Shown: positions 16,777 to 26,002, counted from the first letter of the stretch. The stretch: 64,000 nucleotides of DNA from an uncultured Pedosphaera sp. (GCA_903918755.1 CAIXFN010000067.1:19129-83128), one strand, 5' to 3'. Notes: generated from the sequence alone by a model not told the origin. Made by a program: numbers and translations.

Positions 16777-17735
16777 TGCACTCTCCCGTCGATCCCTTTG
16801 CGGTCCGTCTCTCCACCCGGGTTTATCGCCGCCTGCAGCTCGCCTATCCGACCACTCACCGCGAAATCTTTGGTGCGGACATGGGCCAAGTATTTCGCGA
16901 TCAATGTCGCGACGCCTGTCGGCGGCAGGGTGGGCTCGGCTTGGCGCTACTCTGGGGGGCCACGCTGGCCGACCTGTTGGTCTCGGCCATCCGGGAACAT
17001 TTCGTCAACCTCCAAACCAAAATCGTTATGCTCCAAAATCTTGCAAAATTCTTCCGTATGGGTGCGCCCGCCGGGCGGGTTTTCCGGGCGACCTTTCTGA
17101 TCACCTTTTTTCTGCTTCTGGCCGCCGGCACGGTGGTGACGCTCATCATGCCCAAAAGCTTTGCCAGCACCGCACGAATCCTGGTGGTTCGCCAGGACGA
17201 TAAGCCCGGCGAATACAATCCCTACCTGATACAGGAGGTAATGCAGCGTATGCGGGCCGATGAAGTCCTCGACCAGGTAGCCACCGACCTCGATTTAAAC
17301 CGGATTTTTGGTGCCCGTTACGGCTTGGGACAATCGTTAACCCCCACCCAAAGCCGCTTCATGCTGGCCAGTCGGTTTGAGTTCCGGCCGGTCCGCGGGG
17401 CCAGCCTGATTGAAGTCCGGGCTTACAGCGAGCAACCGCAGGAAGCCGCGCAACTGGCCAATACCCTCGTGGCGGACTTTCTGCGTCAGGTGCAGCAATC
17501 GCGCCAAGCTCCCGCTGCCCGCCCGGCAACCGCGTCTTCGGCGTTCAACGAGGCTGCGTTCAAGTTGATCAGTAATGCGGAAGCCAGTTCCCGCCCGGTG
17601 CGACCCAACGTCCCGGCCAACGTGGTGGTTTCCCTCATAATCGGAGCGGCCGTGGGTTGGTTGCTGGGTCTCGTGGGGGCGGGACTGGTCCGGTGGCGAA
17701 TGCAGCGCCTTCACCGTCCGGTCACCAGTCATTGA
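16776..17735 (+). CDS. Wzz/chain-length-determinant-like membrane protein with permease-prefix-like N-terminus
   Basis: A 319-residue inner-membrane protein. The ATG at 16776 has GGAGG 9 nt upstream and overlaps the padR stop. Residues ~10-70 (YRRLQLAYPTTHREIFGADM) resemble the short prefix that precedes MacB-like permeases in PadR-linked ADOP genes. A transmembrane helix follows at ~105-125 (ATFLITFFLLLAAGTVVTLI), then a periplasmic region with MPKSFASTARILVVR and AQLANTLVADFLRQVQ, typical of Wzz/GumC N-domains, and a second helix near the C-terminus. No tyrosine-kinase domain and no other polysaccharide genes are adjacent. Function: possibly assembly or control of an export complex, not shown. 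Confidence 0.7.
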   Translation: MHSPVDPFAVRLSTRVYRRLQLAYPTTHREIFGADMGQVFRDQCRDACRRQGGLGLALLWGATLADLLVSAIREHFVNLQTKIVMLQNLAKFFRMGAPAGRVFRATFLITFFLLLAAGTVVTLIMPKSFASTARILVVRQDDKPGEYNPYLIQEVMQRMRADEVLDQVATDLDLNRIFGARYGLGQSLTPTQSRFMLASRFEFRPVRGASLIEVRAYSEQPQEAAQLANTLVADFLRQVQQSRQAPAARPATASSAFNEAAFKLISNAEASSRPVRPNVPANVVVSLIIGAAVGWLLGLVGAGLVRWRMQRLHRPVTSH

Positions 17736-17796
17736 AGCCGCTTTGGTTTTGCCTGGCGGATCAAACTCCCCGGCGTGTTTGCCGCAGCAAATTGTC

Positions 17797-17821
17797 TTGC
17801 CCACGGCTTAAACGTGGGCAA
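17797..17821. terminator. Stem-loop after the PadR/Wzz-like pair
   Basis: A perfect 9-bp stem, TTGCCCACG pairing with CGTGGGCAA around a 7-nt loop, sits about 60 nt after the Wzz-like stop and 23 nt before tRNA-Ile. Probably transcription termination or a processing hairpin. No T-tract follows. Confidence 0.4.
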
Positions 17822-17844
17822 AGTGTCTGGGCAATTACCGGAGT

Positions 17845-17917
17845 GGGCCTATAGCTCAGCGGTTAGAGCAGGCGACTCATAATCGCTTGGTCCTCGGTTC
17901 AAATCCGAGTGGGCCCA
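17845..17917 (+). tRNA. tRNA-Ile(CAT), the lysidine-type isoleucine tRNA
   Basis: Complete cloverleaf: acceptor GGGCCTA/TGGGCCC, anticodon CAT at 17878-17880, T-arm CTCGGTTCAAATCCGAG, encoded CCA at 17918-17920. Although CAT could mean Met, the D-arm-to-anticodon segment (AGAGCAGGCGACTCATAATC) is almost the same as E. coli tRNA-Ile2, whose C34 is changed to lysidine by TilS to read ATA codons. I therefore call Ile2 rather than Met. Confidence 0.93.
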
Positions 17918-17929
17918 CCACGACCGGTC

Positions 17930-19093
17930 TTATACCTTCACCCAGGCGCGGCTCTTCGCGGATTCTTCCACGGCTTCCAAGACGCGCTGGTTCTTCAAAC
18001 CATCTTCAAATGTCGGCTGGACGGATTTGCCGGCGACGCAGGCGTCGACGAAATCCGCGATGGTGTGCACGAAAGTGTGCTCGTAGCCGATGATGTGACC
18101 CGGGGGCCACCAGTTGCCCACGAACGGATGCACCCCGCCCCCTTGCGTCACCAGGATATCGCGGAATCCCTGACGGTCCGCGGCATTGGTGTTGTCGAAA
18201 AATTTCAGGCGGTTCATGTCTTCGAAATCGAAGGTCAACGAACCGAGCGAGCCGTTGATTTCGATTTCGATGTGATTCTTGCGGCCGAGCGCAAAGCGGG
18301 TGGCTTCCAGGTTCGCTAGCGCGCCGTTCTTGAACCGGCCGAGGAAGACCGCGGCATCATCCACCGTGACCTTGCCCATTTTCTGCCCGGATTTCGCGCT
18401 CAGACCGGCTCCTTTGCCGGTATCATCCATCAACGGGCGTTCCTTGATGAACGTGTGCATCAGGCCGGTAACTTCCTGAAACTCCCCGACGAGGTAGCGG
18501 CCCAAATCAATAATATGGGCGTTGATATCGCCGTGGGTGCCGCTCCCGGAAACTCCTTTTTGCAGGCGCCACACGAGCGGGAATTTTGGATCGACGATCC
18601 AGTCCTGGGCATAGCGGGCGCGGTAATGATAGATCTGGCCGATGGCCCCTTCTTCAATCATTTTCTTGGCCTGCGCGATTGCCGGAATCCGGCGGTAATT
18701 GTGGCACACCATGTTCACCACCTTGGCCTTCTTGACCGCCGCCACCATTTCCTCGCATTGGGCGACCGTCAGACCCAGGGGTTTCTCGCATAACACTGCT
18801 TTGCCGGCTTTCGCGGCGGCGATGGCGATCTCGGCATGCGAATCATTCGGGGTATTGATATCCACAATGTCGATGTCCGGCGAATTGACGACTTCGCGCC
18901 AGTCCGTGGAGGTATGGTCCCAGCCCAATTGGACCCGGGCGGCTTCGACCCCGGCGGGATCGCGACCGCAGATGGTATGCATTTGGACCCCGGCTTTTAG
19001 CGGGAAAAAGTGAGGGGCCTGCCGCCAGGCGTTCGAGTGGGCTTTGCCCATGAACCGGTAGCCGATCATGCCGACGCGAAGTGTGTTGGCCAT
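17930..19093 (-). CDS. Gfo/Idh/MocA family oxidoreductase
   Basis: NAD(P)-dependent sugar-type dehydrogenase, 387 residues. The Rossmann motif [17 protein letters not shown] is at the N-terminus (Tyr-Arg in place of the more common GxG spacing). [15 protein letters not shown] is the family's EKP motif, carrying the catalytic-region Lys. RARYAQDWI and the C-terminal beta-sheet domain follow. It is likely cytoplasmic and single-gene. The substrate (a sugar, inositol or glycan derivative) cannot be assigned. It is divergent from lpxD across a 97-nt region with a near-perfect operator-like palindrome. Confidence 0.92.
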   Translation of the reverse strand: MANTLRVGMIGYRFMGKAHSNAWRQAPHFFPLKAGVQMHTICGRDPAGVEAARVQLGWDHTSTDWREVVNSPDIDIVDINTPNDSHAEIAIAAAKAGKAVLCEKPLGLTVAQCEEMVAAVKKAKVVNMVCHNYRRIPAIAQAKKMIEEGAIGQIYHYRARYAQDWIVDPKFPLVWRLQKGVSGSGTHGDINAHIIDLGRYLVGEFQEVTGLMHTFIKERPLMDDTGKGAGLSAKSGQKMGKVTVDDAAVFLGRFKNGALANLEATRFALGRKNHIEIEINGSLGSLTFDFEDMNRLKFFDNTNAADRQGFRDILVTQGGGVHPFVGNWWPPGHIIGYEHTFVHTIADFVDACVAGKSVQPTFEDGLKNQRVLEAVEESAKSRAWVKV

Positions 19094-19121
19094 AATTATC
19101 TGTAGTAAAGCAAACGCTGTG

Positions 19122-19137
19122 ACACCAAACTTGGTGT
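19122..19137. promoter_or_regulatory. Operator-like palindrome between Gfo/Idh/MocA gene and lpxD
   Basis: Perfect 7-bp inverted repeat with a 2-nt spacer, ACACCAA-AC-TTGGTGT, placed in the middle of the divergent intergenic space (19094-19190). This shape is typical of a dimeric repressor site. The regulator is unknown. An AT-rich TATATT hexamer at 19161-19166 could be the lpxD -10 box. Confidence 0.45.
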
Positions 19138-19190
19138 TGTATCAGTTGGTTGGCGGTTTATATATTATCACCCAATTGCAGTCAACGATT

Positions 19191-20210
19191 ATGCCCTTTA
19201 CCGCCGCTGAAATTGCCCGACACCTCGAAGGCGAGGTTCATGGTGATCCCACCACCTTGCTCACCGGCTTTGCGCCCGCCGACCGGGCGCGCGCTGGCGA
19301 CCTCACTTTCGCGGAAAACGAGGACTACCTCTCCCGCGCGGAAGCGAGCGCGGCCTCCGCGATCCTGGTTTCCACGCTGCCCGCCGCCACCTCGAAGGTG
19401 CTGATCCGCGTTCCCAATGCCCGGCTGGCCTTTGCGCGGGTCCTGCCGCTGTTCTTTCCTGAGCCGGTCTTCGCCCCGGGCATTCATCCACTTGCGGCCG
19501 TGTCCGCTTCCGCCACCGTGGATCCCACGGCCCATATCGGACCGCATTGCACGGTGGGCGAACGGGCGCGGATCGGTCCCCGGGCCGTCCTGCAAAGCAA
19601 CAATTTTGTCGGCGATGATTCCTTGGTGGGTGAGGACACCCACCTCTTCCCGAATGTCACTATTTATGCCCGCATCATCATCGGCGCCCGGGTTCGCATC
19701 CATGCCGGAACGGTGATTGGTTCCGACGGTTTCGGCTATGTGCTGGACGCCGGTAGCCACCGTAAAGTGCCGCAAATTGGTAATGTCATCATCGGCGATG
19801 ATGTCGAAATCGGGGCCAACGTGACCGTGGATCGCGGCGCCCTTGGTTCCACGATCATTGGTCGCGGCACCAAGATCGACAACCTGGTCCAGGTGGCGCA
19901 TAACGTCGTTATTGGAGAGCACACCCTGATCGTTTCCCAGGTGGGGATCGCGGGCAGTTCGAAGCTGGGTAATTATGTGACCTTGGGCGGACAGGTGGGT
20001 ATTGCCGGTCACTTGAAGTTGGGCAACCACGTGATGGTCGGCGCGCAATCGGGAGTCATGACAGATGTGCCCGATGGGCAGCACCTGCTGGGTTCACCCG
20101 CCGTGGCGGATCGTCAGGCCAAGCGGCAGTACATCGCCATTCAGCAACTGCCCGATCTCATCCGCCGCGTTCGCGCCCTCGAGCACCAACACGATTCCCC
20201 GACAGCGTGA
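19191..20210 (+). CDS. lpxD: UDP-3-O-acylglucosamine N-acyltransferase
   Basis: Adds the second acyl chain in lipid A synthesis. The 339 residues from the ATG at 19191 start with the LpxD N-terminal uridine-binding domain ([20 protein letters not shown], then [12 protein letters not shown]) and continue with left-handed beta-helix hexapeptide repeats from about residue 100. The stretch GSDGFGYV and [13 protein letters not shown] (catalytic-region His) are typical LpxD landmarks. A frame upstream to 19068 adds 41 residues not belonging to the family. Its presence shows an LPS-type outer membrane. Confidence 0.96.
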   Translation: MPFTAAEIARHLEGEVHGDPTTLLTGFAPADRARAGDLTFAENEDYLSRAEASAASAILVSTLPAATSKVLIRVPNARLAFARVLPLFFPEPVFAPGIHPLAAVSASATVDPTAHIGPHCTVGERARIGPRAVLQSNNFVGDDSLVGEDTHLFPNVTIYARIIIGARVRIHAGTVIGSDGFGYVLDAGSHRKVPQIGNVIIGDDVEIGANVTVDRGALGSTIIGRGTKIDNLVQVAHNVVIGEHTLIVSQVGIAGSSKLGNYVTLGGQVGIAGHLKLGNHVMVGAQSGVMTDVPDGQHLLGSPAVADRQAKRQYIAIQQLPDLIRRVRALEHQHDSPTA

Positions 20211-20228
20211 TCGGCCGGGGTCTGCTGC

Positions 20229-20855
20229 TCAAACCGGCTGGTATGCCGCTGTGATGAACTCCCGGATCACCGCGAATTCCGCCTCCCCGGCAATCGTGTG
20301 GGCCTTGGGAAATTCCCGCCAAGTGATGTTCAGCCCCGCGGTCTCCAGCAGTTTGACCTGGGCCCGCGTCACCGCCAACGGAATGAGCGGATCATACGCG
20401 CCATGGGTAAGCAGGATGCGTTGCTCGCGGGCCACGGGAGACAATTCCCGCACCAAAACTTCCGGCTGATGGATGTAGCCGCTGATTCCCACGAGCCCGG
20501 CCAGCCGGTGCGGATACCGGCAACCGACTTCCATTGTCATCAGGCATCCCTGGGAGAATCCTCCCAGAATGGTCTGTTCCGACAGGTATCCTCGGGAGCG
20601 TTGCGCATCCAACAGTTCAAACAGTAAATCGCGGCTGCGCCGCACCCCCGGACCGGAATCGCCCGGATAGTCATACCAGGAATAGCCGCCGTAATAGGGA
20701 TCCGGTGCTTGCACCAACAGGTAGTTCAACCACGGGAGTCGAAGCGCCGCGGGCAATGCGCGAAAACCGTCGATGCTGTCGCCCAGGCCGTGCAGCATGA
20801 CCATGAGCCGCCGGGAATCCGGCTGGCTGGCCGCAATGAATTCAGTCGTCAGCAT
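20229..20855 (-). CDS. Phospholipase/carboxylesterase-type alpha/beta hydrolase
   Basis: A 208-residue serine hydrolase of the carboxylesterase (YpfH/acyl-protein thioesterase-like) group. The oxyanion-loop region is VMLHGLGDS, the nucleophile elbow GFSQG, the acid Asp in HGAYDPLIP, and the catalytic His in PKAHTIAG. There is no signal peptide. It lies 6 nt downstream of the cytochrome b gene on the same strand, so it may be co-transcribed. The substrate is unknown. Confidence 0.87.
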   Translation of the reverse strand: MLTTEFIAASQPDSRRLMVMLHGLGDSIDGFRALPAALRLPWLNYLLVQAPDPYYGGYSWYDYPGDSGPGVRRSRDLLFELLDAQRSRGYLSEQTILGGFSQGCLMTMEVGCRYPHRLAGLVGISGYIHQPEVLVRELSPVAREQRILLTHGAYDPLIPLAVTRAQVKLLETAGLNITWREFPKAHTIAGEAEFAVIREFITAAYQPV

Positions 20856-20861
20856 TTAAGA

Positions 20862-22679
20862 TCAATTTCCTTTCGCAACCGTGCTTGGCTCATACCATTC
20901 CCCCCGCAACCAGTCGGCGAGCAGGCCGATTTCCGCGGGCGTCAAAATCCCCTTGTCCCCAAATGCCGGCATCCGGTCGTTGTGTTCACCGTAAAAGTCC
21001 GGGTGCGCCGGATTTTGCAGCAGGCGCACGAGGCAGTCACGCGAGGCGTAGCCGGTCAGGTCCGGCGCGGTGGCATCTTCGTCCTTGTTATGGAAACGGT
21101 GACAATCCGTGCAGCGCATTTCGTTCTTGAGCAAATCCGCCCCCTTTTTTAGCCCTTCCACATTGCGGAAATCCGCCGCCGCCCGGGATTTGAAATGCGC
21201 TTCACCGGACAGGGCCGCGATTACCAGCTTCAGGTTTTCCTTCTGTTCCGGCGTGTATTTGGCCACATCCTTTTTCACGAACTTCGCCATTTTCCCATCG
21301 CGCGCCTTCCCGCCGCCAAAGTAATTCGTCGTGCTGATCCGTTCCGGATTCAGCAACCCGGCCAGCCATTCCGGCGAGCCAAAGCCCTGCAAATCCGCCG
21401 CCGACTGGGGTTCCTTCACCATCCCGCCCAGGCCATCAGTTCCGCCAAACCGGTGACAAGTGGCGCAATGTTTGGCAAACAGCTTTGGCCCTTGCGTGTA
21501 GGGATCCTGCCGCAAAAGGGTGACCGCCCCGGCTTCCGGAATCCCGGTAGGCGATTCCGCCAGCACTCGCACCCGCGCCCCGTCGCGGTCCGCATTCTTC
21601 ACGGCGAGTTGGTAATGCAAATTCCCGGAATCTTCACGCTTCGCCAGTAAGGTGAGCGTCGCCGCCCCCAAGAGCAGCACGCAGAGCAAGCCGACATTGA
21701 ACCGCTGGCCCGCCTTGGAGCGGGCAATATAGGGCATCAGAAATACAGCCCCCATGATCACCGAAGGGATCACAATGGCCCCCCAGATTTCCCGTCCCGC
21801 CGGAAAATATTTGAGGAATTGGAAAAGAAATAAAAAGAACCACTCCGGTCGCGCCGCCGAGTAGGGCTCGCTGGGATCCGCCGGAGCCCGTAGCTCCGCC
21901 CCTAGCTCCCCGTTGCCGCCCGCCAACCCCGGTCGCAGAATCACGAAAAGCACCGCGGCCAAGACCGCCAGACAAGCCACCACGTCTCGCAGTGCCTGAT
22001 CCGGCCAATAGGCGACGGTCGCGCGCGCCTGGCGATCGCCCGCGGCCCAGCCGTGGCGACAAAACAACCAGGTGCGCAGGCCCAAAACCACCAAGGTCGT
22101 GCCCGGTAAAACGCCGGCATGCAGGGCGAAAAACCGTGTCAGAGTATGATGACCGTAAACGCCACCGCCAATCAGAATCCTTTGCAGATCCCCCCCAATC
22201 ACCGGTACGATTCCCATGATATTGGTAGCGACGCGCGTCGCCCAGAATCCCTTTTGGTCCCAGGTCAGCAGCCAGCCGGTGATGGAGAAGCCGATCACCA
22301 GTTGCAGCAGGATCACGCCGCACCAGAAATTCACTTCCCGGGGTGCGCGATAGGCACCATCGAGCACCACCTGCAGCAAATGCAAAACCAGGAGTAAGGG
22401 CAACGCTTGCGCGTTAAAATGGTGTAACCCCCGCAGCAGCCAGCCACCCGTCATCTCATGCTGGATGAAATGCACACTTTCCCAGGCCGTCTGCGCGCTC
22501 GGACTATAGCTCGTCCAAAGGAAAAGTCCGGTGATGAACTGCACCGCGAGGGAAAACAGGACGGTGCTGCCCCAGACGTAGCGCCAGCGCGGACCGCCCG
22601 GAATCGGGGTGTAAAATGTCTCCCGGACCAGCGTCCGCAGGCCGGTTCGTTGCTCCAGCCATTCCAGCATTGCTTTCAT
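20862..22679 (-). CDS. Fused cytochrome b / subunit IV / di-heme cytochrome c of a bc-type quinol oxidase complex
   Basis: Inner-membrane subunit of a Rieske/cytochrome b complex, 605 residues from the ATG at 22679, which overlaps the Rieske stop (ATGA). Residues 1-~225 are a cytochrome b6-like four-helix core. Subunit-IV-like helices follow, with the Qo motif PEWF at 278-281 (usually PEWY). Two c-type heme sites follow: CATCH at 405-409 and CTDCH at 523-527, with a likely Met ligand in DRMPAFG at about 570. Heme-b ligands H86, H100 and H187 align with cytochrome b6, but the fourth ligand position, 202, is Arg (codon CGC). The Cys that binds heme c-n in b6f is absent. The c-domains may replace a separate cytochrome c1/f. 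Confidence 0.92.
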   Translation of the reverse strand: MKAMLEWLEQRTGLRTLVRETFYTPIPGGPRWRYVWGSTVLFSLAVQFITGLFLWTSYSPSAQTAWESVHFIQHEMTGGWLLRGLHHFNAQALPLLLVLHLLQVVLDGAYRAPREVNFWCGVILLQLVIGFSITGWLLTWDQKGFWATRVATNIMGIVPVIGGDLQRILIGGGVYGHHTLTRFFALHAGVLPGTTLVVLGLRTWLFCRHGWAAGDRQARATVAYWPDQALRDVVACLAVLAAVLFVILRPGLAGGNGELGAELRAPADPSEPYSAARPEWFFLFLFQFLKYFPAGREIWGAIVIPSVIMGAVFLMPYIARSKAGQRFNVGLLCVLLLGAATLTLLAKREDSGNLHYQLAVKNADRDGARVRVLAESPTGIPEAGAVTLLRQDPYTQGPKLFAKHCATCHRFGGTDGLGGMVKEPQSAADLQGFGSPEWLAGLLNPERISTTNYFGGGKARDGKMAKFVKKDVAKYTPEQKENLKLVIAALSGEAHFKSRAAADFRNVEGLKKGADLLKNEMRCTDCHRFHNKDEDATAPDLTGYASRDCLVRLLQNPAHPDFYGEHNDRMPAFGDKGILTPAEIGLLADWLRGEWYEPSTVAKGN

Positions 22680-23221
22680 GCCAAGGGCACCCGGTCCGGA
22701 CGACCGGCCTGGAAATTTTGGAAGACCACCCACACCCCCCCATCGGGTCGCACTTCCACCTCGAGGCCATCCAAGGAACGCGGGCTGGGACTGGAAGCAT
22801 TGGCCACTTTTCCGTCCACGGTGAAACTGCTGTTGTGACAGGGACAGAGAAAATCACCTTTTTCCGGGGAAAAATCCACGAAACAACCCGCATGGGGACA
22901 AGCCACATTCAGCGCCTGGACCTTTTCTCCAGTCCGCCGCAAATACACCGCCCCAACCGGCACATTCGTGTACTTATTCCAGGCATCCGTTCGATTGGCG
23001 AGCACTGGGAATTTCCGCGGCACCCCATCGTCGGGCAGGGCGGCCAAGCTCGTCACCTTCACGGCCCCACCGGCCGTTGCGCGCCGCCGCCAAGGGTCCA
23101 GCAACACCAGCAATCCGGCCGAGAGGGGTACCACCGCCAGAACACCAGTGATCACCATCGTAAGGGCCTTCTTGAAGAAGCCCCGACGATCACTGTGCGA
23201 TCCGGCGTTCTTGGTATCCAT
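22676..23221 (-). CDS. Rieske iron-sulfur protein of the bc-type complex
   Basis: A 181-residue [2Fe-2S] subunit that takes electrons from quinol. The N-terminus has a twin-arginine signal-anchor (SDRRGFFKKAL) followed by one transmembrane helix. Cluster ligands are in CPHAGC and CPCHNSSF, the standard Rieske boxes, where the two cysteines outside the ligands form the disulfide. It precedes and overlaps the cytochrome b gene by 4 nt, forming a compact two-gene operon with no separate cytochrome c1. Confidence 0.96.
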   Translation of the reverse strand: MDTKNAGSHSDRRGFFKKALTMVITGVLAVVPLSAGLLVLLDPWRRRATAGGAVKVTSLAALPDDGVPRKFPVLANRTDAWNKYTNVPVGAVYLRRTGEKVQALNVACPHAGCFVDFSPEKGDFLCPCHNSSFTVDGKVANASSPSPRSLDGLEVEVRPDGGVWVVFQNFQAGRPDRVPLA

Positions 23222-23296
23222 GCTGAATTACCCGATTTGACGGGCCGCCCGGTGGGCGCATTCACCCGCGCGGTTTGGTTTCCGGCCAAAACGGTC

Positions 23297-25957
23297 TTAA
23301 ACTGGTGGTTCGACCGTAGGTGGCGTCGGTGGCGTAGTCGCGCCTTCTTCCGCGACTTCCGCTTTCTCCTCGCTGATCACCGGCGCAATGGCTTGCAATT
23401 TATCCCCCGGGTCCAGTTCGATCAGTTTCACTCCCTGGGTGTTGCGCCCCGCCTCCCGGATGTCCCGCACGGTCGTGCGGACCATCTGGCCCGCCACGGT
23501 AATCAGCATAATTTCATCCGCGTCCCGCACGGTCAGCGCTCCGATCACACCCCCGGTGCGATCGTTGGTCTTCATCGTAATAATGCCTTTGCCCCCGCGG
23601 GTTTGCACCCGGTATTCCGTAAAGTCGGTGCGTTTGCCCAGGCCATTGTCCCCCGCCACGAGCAGGGTGGCATCCGGCACGATCACGGCCAGGGCCACCA
23701 CCCGGTCGGTGCTTTCCAAGGTAATGCCGCGCACGCCCCCCGCGGAGCGGCCCATTGAGCGCACATCCGCTTCCGAGAATCGGATGCTCATGCCCTCATT
23801 GGTAATCAAAACCACATCGCTCCCGGGGCTGTTCATCTGGCCATCGGGCCCGAGTTTGCTGCCTTCCGTGAGTTTCACGTCAATCAGGATATCTCCTGGC
23901 TCGATGCCGATGGCAATGATCCCGCCCTTGCGCACATTACCAAAATCACCCAGCGCCGTCTTCTTGACCGTGCCCTTTTGGGTGGCAAAAAACAGCTCGC
24001 CCGGCTGAGCCCACGTGAGGTCCTCCCTGTCCGGTCCCGTTTTCGACTGGATGCGGATGAGGGCGGCGATTTTTTCATCCGCGCGCAACTCCAGCAAATT
24101 GGCGATGCTCCGCCCCTTGGCCGCCCGGCCCATGTCCGGGATCTCGTGCACCCGTTCCACATAAACCCGGCCGATGTTCGTGAAGAACATCAGGTAATCA
24201 TGGGTGCTTGCGGTGAACAGGTGCTCGATGAAATCGTCCTTGTCGCCCTCGGCCTGGGAGGTCTCCCGCGTCGTCATGCCGATGACGCCCTTGCCGCCGC
24301 GCCGTTGCGCGCGATACGAACTGACATTCGTCCGTTTGATCAACCCACTGTGCGTGATCGTGATGATCACGCCTTCGTTGGCGATCAAATCTTCCAGGGC
24401 AATCTCCCCTTCGTCCGGTACCAGTTCAGTTAGCCGCGGAGTGGCATGCTTTTCCTTGATGGCCAGCAACTCGGATTTGATGATGGAAAGCAGGCGTTCT
24501 TCCCGGGCCAGAATATCCAGCAAATCCTTGATTCGCTCGATGAGTTCCTTGTATTCGGCCTCGACTTTGTCCATTTCCAACCCCGTGAGTTGGTAAAGTC
24601 GCAATTCCAGGATCGCATTGGCCTGCGCCTCGCTGAACGCGTAGCGACCCGCGGTCAATCGCGCCTCACTCCGGATCAGGATGCCGAGCTGCTCGACCTG
24701 TTCCCGGGAAAATTCGAACGCCAGCAACTTGATGCGCGCCTCTTCGCGGTTCGCCGAACTGCGGATGATCCGGATGAATTCATCCAGGTTCGCCAGCGCG
24801 ATCAGGTAGCCTTCCAGGATTTCCGCGCGTGCCTCCGCCTTGCGCAATTCAAACCGCGTCCGGCGCAACACGACTTCCCGGCGATGCTCAATGTAGGCGT
24901 TGATCAATTCCTTCAGCCCCAGGGTCTTGGGCCGGCCATGATCAATGGCCAGAGCGTTCACCGCGAAGCTGCTCTCCAGGGCCGTGAACTTGTACAGATT
25001 GTTGATGACCACCTTGGCGATGGCATCGCGTTTCAACTCGATCACCACCCGCGTGTTCTCATCCGATTCATCCCGGATCGCGGTGATGTCCGTGATGGTC
25101 TTTTCGTTCACCAGGTCGGCAATGCGTTCAACCAGCACCGCCCGGTTCACGTTATAGGGGATCTCACGGATGATGAGCTGTTCCCGCCCATTCTTGAGTT
25201 GCTCCACCTCCACTTTGCCCCGCACCTTGAGGCTCCCCCGGCCGGTCTCGAAATACTGCCGGATTGGCTCCAGACCACACAGCATGCAACCCGTGGGAAA
25301 GTCCGGGCCCTTCACGTGCTTCATCAACTGCGTGAGGGTGATCTGCGGATTATCGATCTGGGCGCAGACGCCGTCGATAATTTCCCCGAGGTTGTGCGGG
25401 GCCATGTTCGTGGCCATGCCCACTGCGATACCCGTTCCTCCGTTCACCAGCAGGTTCGGAAAGGCCGCCGGCAAAACGGTGGGTTCGGTCAGCGTTTCAT
25501 CGTAGTTCGGGACGAAATCCACGGTGTCCCGGTCCAGGTCGTCCATCAGGATCGCCCCCAGTTGTTTCAGGCGGGCCTCGGTATACCGCATGGACGCCGG
25601 CGGATCGCCTTCCACGGATCCGAAATTTCCCTGCCCGTCCACCAGCATCTCGCGCATGGCCCATGGTTGCGCCATATGCACCAGCGTGGGATAGATCGCT
25701 TGGTCGCCGTGGGGATGGTAGTTACCCATGGTTTCCCCGACGATTTTGGCGCACTTGATGTGCTTCCGCGTCGGCCCCACGCCGAGCTGGTTCATCGCGT
25801 ATAAAATCCGTCGTTGCGAAGGCTTCAAGCCGTCCCGGACGTCCGGGAGCGCGCGCGAAATGATCACCGACATCGAGTAATCAAGAAACGAATTCTTGAT
25901 CTCCTCGGCCACGTTGATCTTGGCGATCTTCTCAATCTCTGGGTTCGAATCCGGCAT
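23297..25957 (-). CDS. gyrA: DNA gyrase subunit A
   Basis: Breakage-reunion subunit of gyrase, 886 residues. Start MPDSNPEIEKIAKINVAEEIKNSFLDYSMSV-type N-terminus, ALPDVRDGLKPSQRRILYAM, and the catalytic tyrosine in MRYTEARL at about residue 123. The GyrA box QRRGGKG at about 552, which distinguishes gyrase from topoisomerase IV by enabling DNA wrapping, is intact. The C-terminus has six-bladed wrapping repeats and a short acidic/Pro tail. It follows gyrB by 45 nt. Confidence 0.98.
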   Translation of the reverse strand: MPDSNPEIEKIAKINVAEEIKNSFLDYSMSVIISRALPDVRDGLKPSQRRILYAMNQLGVGPTRKHIKCAKIVGETMGNYHPHGDQAIYPTLVHMAQPWAMREMLVDGQGNFGSVEGDPPASMRYTEARLKQLGAILMDDLDRDTVDFVPNYDETLTEPTVLPAAFPNLLVNGGTGIAVGMATNMAPHNLGEIIDGVCAQIDNPQITLTQLMKHVKGPDFPTGCMLCGLEPIRQYFETGRGSLKVRGKVEVEQLKNGREQLIIREIPYNVNRAVLVERIADLVNEKTITDITAIRDESDENTRVVIELKRDAIAKVVINNLYKFTALESSFAVNALAIDHGRPKTLGLKELINAYIEHRREVVLRRTRFELRKAEARAEILEGYLIALANLDEFIRIIRSSANREEARIKLLAFEFSREQVEQLGILIRSEARLTAGRYAFSEAQANAILELRLYQLTGLEMDKVEAEYKELIERIKDLLDILAREERLLSIIKSELLAIKEKHATPRLTELVPDEGEIALEDLIANEGVIITITHSGLIKRTNVSSYRAQRRGGKGVIGMTTRETSQAEGDKDDFIEHLFTASTHDYLMFFTNIGRVYVERVHEIPDMGRAAKGRSIANLLELRADEKIAALIRIQSKTGPDREDLTWAQPGELFFATQKGTVKKTALGDFGNVRKGGIIAIGIEPGDILIDVKLTEGSKLGPDGQMNSPGSDVVLITNEGMSIRFSEADVRSMGRSAGGVRGITLESTDRVVALAVIVPDATLLVAGDNGLGKRTDFTEYRVQTRGGKGIITMKTNDRTGGVIGALTVRDADEIMLITVAGQMVRTTVRDIREAGRNTQGVKLIELDPGDKLQAIAPVISEEKAEVAEEGATTPPTPPTVEPPV

Positions 25958-26002
25958 AAATAAATCTTCTCAAAACCGCGTCCCGGCAATGGTCGGCCAT
26001 AA

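Noticed and set aside
17845..17920. tRNA-Met reading of the CAT tRNA
   Set aside because: The D-arm to anticodon segment is nearly the same as E. coli tRNA-Ile2; Met tRNAs differ there.
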